From Desmodesmus armatus (taxonomy: Eukaryota > Chlorophyta > Chlorophyceae > Sphaeropleales > Scenedesmaceae), in assembly GCA_007449985.2 (NCBI GenBank), contig VIIQ02000739.1, positions 310,001-374,000 of the forward strand: a stretch of DNA of 64,000 nt, in the 5' to 3' direction. A program made the translations under genes and the position numbers. The notes under the pieces are model-generated. The model was not told the origin of the DNA. It did no database searches and worked only from the letters and a program-made list of their open reading frames with translations. Shown here piece after piece: positions 58,001-64,000 of the stretch. Within the stretch, counting starts at the first letter, position 1. The number at the start of each line of letters is the position of its first letter.

Positions 58001-61000
58001 TCGCTGCTCTGAGTCTTCCCCCGGATGAATGCTGCCTTTGCTGCAGCAGCTGCTGCTGCTGCATTCAAATGGCCCAAGGCAAGCTGTGCAGTCATGCGCA
58101 TATCGTCCAACGTTGGAATGCTCCGGGGTTGCAAACCAGCAGGGGAGCTGCCCATTGGGCCCTGCTGAGTTGGTCGGGCCATGCCTAGCCCCACCTGCCC
58201 GATCTGTGCATTGGCCGCATCGAGCAGCTGCTGCGTGCTGAGCCCTGTGTACTGCGAGGGCCGCCTGGGCACCACCCCATCCCTGCTGCCTCCTGCTTCC
58301 AGCTTGATGCCCCCACCACCTAGCCCAGCCCCGTGGAACCCTCCCAACCCCTCTGCCACATCCAAAGAGGTTATGGGGAGCTGCTGATCGCCCCTGGCAG
58401 CAGCAGCAGCAGCAGCACCTGCAAAACCCTCCTGTAGCTCTGCTAAACCCTGACCGAAGGAGCCTCCTAGGTGAGGGCCTCCCCTAAAACCCTGGGGAGG
58501 ACTGGGGGTAAACCCCGACCTGAACCCTGACCCGCCAAAGCCCAAAGACCCAAACCCTGCGACTGACGCACTGTATGCGCCCAAGCCAGGGTTCTGGGGG
58601 TCGAGGGGGTACAGCCCAGGCTGCAGGGTTCTGCCGAACATCATGCCCTGGGGGCTGAAGTGGTTGATGCCTGGTAGGGTGGGGGAGCCCTGGGGCATGG
58701 GGCCGGAGGCAGGGTGCCACACAGGCGGTGGGAGCGCTCCTCTGCTGCCTTGCTTGCTGCTCTGTGGGGGAGAAGGGGAGCAAGCCAGGAGAACAGCAGG
58801 ATAGCACGATTCAGGCTAGCAGGACAGCAGGACTTCATGCAGGTCGGCCCCACCCCACCCCCACACACTGTGAGGATCATGTTTGCCCCAATGCATGCAT
58901 GCCCTCTCACTTTCCTGCCCTTGCTGGCCCTGCTACTAGTAGTACTGCCTCCCCCCAGGCACACCCTCCCTCCCCCCTCCCTTCCCGCCTTCAACACCCA
59001 CACTGCACCCCACATAGTCTGTGTAGCATACACACTGAGTCAGACCGCCTACAGGATCCGATCAGCAGTGCTAAATGGTGCACCCACCTTCCTGCCCTTG
59101 CCTGCCCTGCTGCTGCCTCCCCCAGCAGGTCCTCCAGCTCCGCCTCCTTCTGGTCACCATCAGAGTCTGCAGCTGCTGCTGCTGCAGCAGCCACCTCAGC
59201 AGCCAGGGCACTCCTGCTCTTCCTGCGGTTGGAGGCCCGGGCCAGCAGCTGCAACACCAAACACGAGCATATGACGAATGCGCGGGTGGGGCACTAGTGA
59301 GAACTCCACCGACTTTTGAGTGTCATGGAAGGTTGAGACAGCTTGGTGCTGATGCATACAAAGCTGCCCAGACAAGGGAGCCAGGCTCAGCGGCAGCGGC
59401 GCAGCATTGCGGCACTGCCGCTGCCCTGTGTCCCAAACAGTGTTGAAGACGTGCTAGTAGCGACTCCCCAACATTCATAGCATAACGCATGGCGTTGCAA
59501 CCGCGCCCGTCAAACCTTGCATGCTTGAACATAGCCTCTGCTTGGATGTGGCATGTTGTAAAGCTGCCACCCGTTTGTGAATGATCTACTGCGCCCGCGC
59601 CCCCGCATCCACGCATGACTTGCTAAGCAACGTATGTGTGACGGCAGGAAACTCAACTCCTACTGCCCGTCAGGCTATGACTGCGAAGGACATCAAATGG
59701 GAGAGGCAGGCGCAGTGGCATGCAGGCGCAGAGGAGGGCACAGAAGCAGCCAAGGTGAGGGGGGCAGTGCGTGGCTTCTGACAACCCACCTGGTGTGCCC
59801 TTGCCGTCTCCTCATCTGCTGCTCCATCCATCAGACCCGCCTCACCATCCCAGATGCCAGCCCCCAAGCCACCAGCAGGGTGCCTCGCTGACACAGGAGT
59901 GCGCGGGCTGGCATTGCCTGCTGCCACCTGCTGCAGCAGCATTGCCGCAGCAATGTGTGGGTCATCATGGCCAACGGGGGATTGGGCGCGTTGTGGGCTG
60001 GCTTGGATGTTGGCGGCGGCACGGTTGCTGAGCCTCATCTGGTGCCTGGGTAGGGCCTTGCTGGCCGCACGCAGGCCTTGGATGACGTCCTCCTGTCAGG
60101 CAGGCAAATTGAGAAGCACAACGAAGACTCTTGTGAGAGGAAGCGGGCGTAACAAACATTCTGCGCTCGATTGAGTCGCTGCACGCAGGCCTTCAGGGAG
60201 TTCATCCTGACACGGGGGAAAGAAGAAAGAGAGTCTTAGTGCCTGCAGGTGCAGGATCTCGGGCTGTAGCAAAATTGTATGATGCTTCAGCACACCAAGC
60301 GCGCAAAGCTGACACGCACAGCCACAGGCACAGCCACAATCCAACAAGGCGAGTCGGCTCACCCTTGTGAGGTCCCCTTTTTCCAGGAAGGGCAGCACTG
60401 CATCGTACACGCAGATCTTGAAGTTGACGAGGGTGCGTATACCGCGTGTCTTGATGGCCATGATGTCATGAGCTTTGGCCGCATCAACCTCGTTGTCAAA
60501 GCCACCCAGGTACACCTGCTTCTTGGTGTCCCAGATGTGGGCCTAGGGGGTAGCAAGGAGGAGGGGGGTGGGGGGGAAGGGCAGGCAGGGAAGGGCAGGC
60601 ACAGGCAGGTGTTCACATTTCTTGTGATGTGGCAGCCCCGTTTCATGATCGGTGTGTTTAAGTAAGAGATTCCCAAGGAAATTGGGGAGTGATATGACTG
60701 CTGTTCAAAGTTGGCCGCATCAACCTTGTTGTCAAAGCCCTACCCAGGTACACCTGCTTCTTGATGTTGCAGATATGGGCCTACAGAGAGGGAAAGGGGG
60801 GGGGGGCAGTAACATGCAGGGGAAAACAGGGTGTTGTGAGGTTCACTGAGTGCTTGTTATCTGGCAGCTGCAGTTAGTGCTCAGCTATCCCCCAGGGGAT
60901 GAGGCTGGGGCAGGGATGGGCCGCCCCTGAGGCAGGCAGACTCAAGCCTCGGCCTCTGCCGTGCAGACACGTCACCACGTTGGCATGTGGTTCCAGCTTT

Positions 61001-62489
61001 GGGTCAGCCTGTGTGTTGCGGCTCTAACTTGAAGCTGAACTCTGCACCGACCATGTCAGAAACCTGATTTGCTACGTAGTCAGATGCCTGATTTGCCTTA
61101 GCAGTTGCTGCCAGATGATCAGACAGTCCTAGGTGCACCATTTCGAGCAACCACTCTTGAAGCGTTCAAGTCAGGAAGCACAGTCCCTGCAGCAGTCAGC
61201 TCACCTCCCAGCGCTGCGTCCTCCTGTGCTTAGTGACACCCCTGAAGCTGCTGCTGTTGCCCTGGGGGCCCCGCCGTGACTTGTTCACTTGCTGCGGGCA
61301 CAAGCAACCAGGAGGACACACCAACAGCAGCAGCAGGAGGAGGGCGAGGTGACAGCAGCGCGTGGCGGCATCCAGTCATGCTGCTAACAGCAGCTTGGCG
61401 GCTGTACTGAGTTGCAGTGGCACATGGCTTGCGAGTGTGCATGGCAAGACTCTTGCAAACCACACATGGCCAACGCTGCTTGCATGGTGGTTTGTCCTCA
61501 TGAGTGATCACTGTGAGGTGCTTTGAGAGCATGCTGCTAGCGCTACTGGCAGGCCCACCAACACTTTCATTCCACTGCCAGGAAACGGCGCTGTAGCCTA
61601 AAGCATACTATGCTAGTAGGGGGCCCCAATGCCACGGCTTGGCAAGTCCTGTCAAACTGCTGCAGGCCTTGCAAGCTTGCAGGCGGGTTGAATAGGTGCC
61701 CCGGTGCGCACCTGGATGTCAAACTGTGTGAGGACAGCGATATCATTCTTGAGGTCGTTCACCTCCTCTGTTGTCACCACGCGCAGCAGGCAGTCAACTA
61801 TCGCATCCTGGAAAGTGGCAGGGGCCGCAGGCTGAGGCTCAGGAGCCTCCTCCTCCTGCTGCTGCTGCTGCTGCTGCTGCAGCTGCTGGAGCTGCTGCTG
61901 TGCCTGCGCACCCTGCTGCAGGCGCTGGCTCTGCTCCTGCATCTGCAGCTGCTCGATCAGCTGCTGTGGCGAGAGTCGCTGCCGGGGCCGTGGCCCCGCC
62001 ATCTGCTGGCTGCTGCTGTTTGCGTTGATGGCAGCCATGATTGCAGCCGCTTGCGCAGCTGCTGCTCCTGCTGCTGAAGAGTGATGGTTGCTGTTGTAGG
62101 CTCCAGTGAAGGGGCTCCTGCTGCCGTATGCTGCTGCTGCGTTGGGGCTGAGGGGTGGGCGCCCCTGCTGCCGGCAGCTGGTGCAGCGGGGGACTGGGGC
62201 AGCAGCTGGTACTGCCTAGGTGAGGGGCTTCTGTAGTCTGCAGGAGGTGTCAGTCCTGCGATTGCACCACCAGCGCGCCTGCCGCCCTGATCGGCTGGTG
62301 GGGTCTGCGCATGGGACTGCGACAGGCTGCGCTGGGGGCTGCTGGTGTCCATGGTTTGTCAGCCATGGTGGCAAAGGGGCTGAGGCGCTGTGGGTTTGCG
62401 GCTGCTGCTGCTGCGTCTGCTAGTGCTGCTGTTTGTTGCTTAGCAGAGGGGCTTGTGGGGCTGTTGTCCTGAGGGTACGCCCCTTCCAT
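55015..62489 (-). CDS. AP2-domain transcription factor with long Gln/Ala/Gly-rich regions
   Basis: The central minus-strand exons fit splice rules and phase: 61205-61291, 60363-60542, 59790-60092, 59088-59248, 57045-58759 and one ending at 56881. The first two build a single AP2 domain: [17 protein letters not shown] joined to [20 protein letters not shown] and [14 protein letters not shown], then [20 protein letters not shown]. The FRGVTKH start, the W-E-A-H-I-W strand and the YLGGF...AA.AHD helix are the DNA-contacting AP2/ERF signature, of the AP2/ANT rather than ERF flavour. Before it, exons from about 62489 to 61712 encode a Gln-rich activation-type region ([20 protein letters not shown]). 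After it come the Ala/Gln/Gly-rich exon 57045-58759 and the exon continuing from 56881, then further Ser/Pro/Gln-rich coding to a stop at 55015. The reading frame changes near 62350, 62080, 56240-56000 and 55680 without splice sites I can prove, so the ends of the model are approximate. It is likely a nuclear, sequence-specific regulator; its targets are unknown. Confidence 0.75.
56882..57044 (-). other. AT-rich intron in the AP2 gene
   Basis: On the minus strand the intron runs from GTAAAT to CCGCAG and joins exons in phase (…AAAG|D AALAAA). Its 143-base core (about 56901-57043) is strongly AT-rich, while every neighbouring exon and intron is GC-rich. GCGGCAGC-type repeats border the core on both sides. 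Confidence 0.7.
59640..59755 (+). other. Plus-strand coding-like exon inside an AP2-gene intron
   Basis: Between a GGCAG acceptor-like site (ending about 59647) and a GTGAGG donor at 59756, the plus strand reads [20 protein letters not shown] and then [15 protein letters not shown]. It lies in the minus-strand AP2 intron 59249-59789. The minus strand in the same place reads as Cys-rich noise. The composition looks like real protein, but no partner exons were found. Confidence 0.3.
60165..60206 (-). pseudogene. Relic duplicate of an AP2-gene exon start
   Basis: In the intron after exon 60363-60542, a TGTCAG acceptor-like site is followed by [14 protein letters not shown]. This echoes [13 protein letters not shown] at the start of exon 59790-60092. 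Splicing it in through the nearest GT would bring a stop, whereas skipping it keeps phase, so it looks like a dead duplicate. Confidence 0.5.
60712..60780 (-). pseudogene. Relic duplicate of the AP2 beta-strand exon
   Basis: In the intron before exon 60363-60542, a CTGTAG acceptor-like site precedes [13 protein letters not shown], nearly identical to [14 protein letters not shown] of the real exon. The similarity then continues with the frame broken (a GGTAGGGC insertion) through [19 protein letters not shown] DNA. The tryptophan of the AHIW motif is replaced by Cys. Confidence 0.7.
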
Positions 62490-63737
62490 GTTAGGACTTT
62501 GCGGCCACTGCTGCTGTCACAACGGCAACCCAGTAGATTCACTGAGTGTGCCAGCGCCTCTGATTGTGGACAGCCAGATAGGCTGCACTGGATGATCTAC
62601 CCTATCTGCACAACCAGCAACAGCAGCAGCACGGATGTGAAAGCCTACCGGCAACCTCGCCGAAGCCACACGCCTCACGAGTAACGGCCAGATTCGCATG
62701 CGTAATGACTTGAATGCGTCAAAGTTGAAACCATCAGCGCGCCCTTGGCACTCAACAGCTGCCGAGAGACACTGGACAGACATGGCATTCCATCGAGCTT
62801 ACCCGCGCCCAGAAGCGGAGTTCCAGGTGCTTCACAGTTCCAGGACGTCCAAGGCTACCAAGAATACAACAGCAGTCCTTGATGCGCTCATCGCTGTGGT
62901 CAGACCTTGGGAGATTTTAGTCCGAGGTCTGAGGTGCGCTCGGGAGGAGCAGGGAACGTAGGAAATCAAGATCTAGGCTTGTTTCAACATTTCTGCGTCG
63001 TGTCCTCGTGTTGGAGCTGATACTCACATTCCACCCGTCGCCGACGCGCAGGGTTTGGTTGCCGACCCTGAGCGCAAAGGAACAAATAGAACGATGTTAC
63101 AAACAAAAATGCTTTGGGGCACCTTGCCCGACCCATGTTTGACCGCTGCTGCCAGGTCAACACCTCAATTGCTGCCCATAGCTCAGCAGAGTTACCCCGT
63201 GCTTACATCTGCAAGCTGGTGCCTAGCATTCAGTGCAACAAAATTAACGAAATCACACCCCTGTGCAGCTGTGCAGCAGCTGCTGCCAAGTGCACAACCT
63301 CGAACGCTGAACCTAGTGTCACCACACCAGTGCCTGTGCAAGTTGCGCATCTGTCTGAGGTGCCTGCAACCTCACTACCACTGTGCCCGTTGCGCGCCCG
63401 AGCGGCCATGCAAACTGCACAATGACCGCAAGATGCTCACGTCCAAACTGCGCGATGCAAAGGCAGTCACAGACCCGAACAACATGCATGCCCAGGAGTC
63501 CTCATGCATGCAATATGCGTAATGAATTCTGCAGCCACACTGTGATGCAGTGTGATGCTGCACCTGCCATCCTGCACTCATAGGAAGAAATGCGCACCCA
63601 ACCAGCAATAAGCTTGTACAACGGCTGCGTTGTGCACACATTGGTGTGACCCACATGCATTCTCTGTGCCACAGTCGACACACCCCACCACCGTCATTCC
63701 AACAAATGCACACTAACACTACACCCTGTCTATCCAG
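62490..63737. other. Divergent intergenic region, no firm gene
   Basis: This lies between the AP2 gene and the plus-strand frame at the window end. A short minus-strand exon-like piece at about 63028-63068 (VGNQTLRVGDGWN between a CTCAG acceptor and a GTGAGT donor) could be a 5' exon of the AP2 gene or of another gene. A plus-strand frame from ATG 62782 (MAFHRAYPRPEAEFQVLHSS) is equally unproven. Confidence 0.35.
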
Positions 63738-64000
63738 ACTCCGATGCCTCCCTTGTATCGCTGCCACAGCCGCCTGACTGCTACCGCACATACTTCCGCA
63801 TTCACCACCAGCACTCGTTCTACAGAAAAGAGCCTGCAACGGCCAGTCACAGTCAACCACCTTACTACTGCTGGCTGCCGGCACCTTCAGCCCAGCATGC
63901 CACCACCCCATTGCCGTATGCGCCAAACCCCTCCTCACCAAATGGTGCATCAGCAGCAACAGCCGACCGCCTGTTTCCTGCCAGCACGTCAGCCGAGAAG
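63738..64000 (+). CDS. Partial coding exon running off the window
   Basis: After a TATCCAG acceptor the plus strand is open to the window end with no ATG needed: DASLVSLPQPPDCYRTYFRI, then HHQHSFYRKEPATA and a Pro/Ser/Ala-rich stretch with PYYCWLPAP. The acceptor plus 87 stop-free codons of balanced composition suggests an internal exon. I do not recognise the protein. Its other exons lie beyond the window or unresolved upstream. Confidence 0.45.

Noticed and set aside
60165..60206. [14 protein letters not shown] as a functional AP2-gene exon
   Set aside because: Splicing it through the available GT introduces a stop at the next exon, while skipping it keeps phase.

Overview
The window looks like nuclear DNA of a green alga, probably a chlorophycean (Sphaeropleales/Volvocales type). 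The basis is as follows. Genes are split by many short GC-rich introns with GTGAGT/GTAAGT-like donors and TGCAG acceptors. Exons are packed with CAG/GCA runs encoding long poly-Gln, poly-Ala and poly-Ser tracts. TGTAA, the chlorophycean polyadenylation signal, lies downstream of some stops. The recognisable proteins are eukaryotic. No RNA genes, CRISPR arrays or bacterial operons were seen.

Layout: (1) 1-2.6 kb, the 3' end of a low-complexity gene that may encode ATG13. (2) 4.66-7.34 kb, a fully resolved seven-exon gene for the exosome subunit MTR3, followed by diverged tandem copies of its own 3' end. (3) 8.35-18.34 kb, a roughly 10 kb gene joining an N-terminal FHA domain, a very long Gln/Ala/Gly-rich linker and a C-terminal tandem BRCT pair. 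This is the architecture of the DNA-damage mediator MDC1. (4) 19.8-34.2 kb, a repeat region dominated by about 12 kb of a near-identical 101-bp satellite (about 120 units). Older, shorter versions of the same module lie at 20.1 and 40.15 kb. (5) 33.9-43.5 kb, a segmental duplication carrying two copies of a gene with an AP2-like N-terminus and a diverged acidic C-terminus. (6) 45.2-50.2 kb, two minus-strand PLAC8-family genes in tandem; the second is complete at 138 codons, while the first seems to have lost frame at its start. (7) 50.2-55.0 kb, gene-poor. (8) 55.0-62.5 kb, a minus-strand AP2-domain transcription factor with huge Gln/Ala/Gly-rich flanks, relic exon duplications inside its introns and one strikingly AT-rich intron. 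(9) 63.74 kb to the end, an open coding stretch running off the window.

The genes do not form one pathway. They cover RNA decay (MTR3), chromatin response to DNA breaks (MDC1-like), transcription (AP2 genes), a membrane Cys-rich family (PLAC8) and possibly autophagy. The most notable items are the algal MDC1-like protein and the satellite caught in three expansion states inside homologous modules. Exon coordinates were derived by reading splice consensus and codon phase by eye. Where phases could not be reconciled this is stated.
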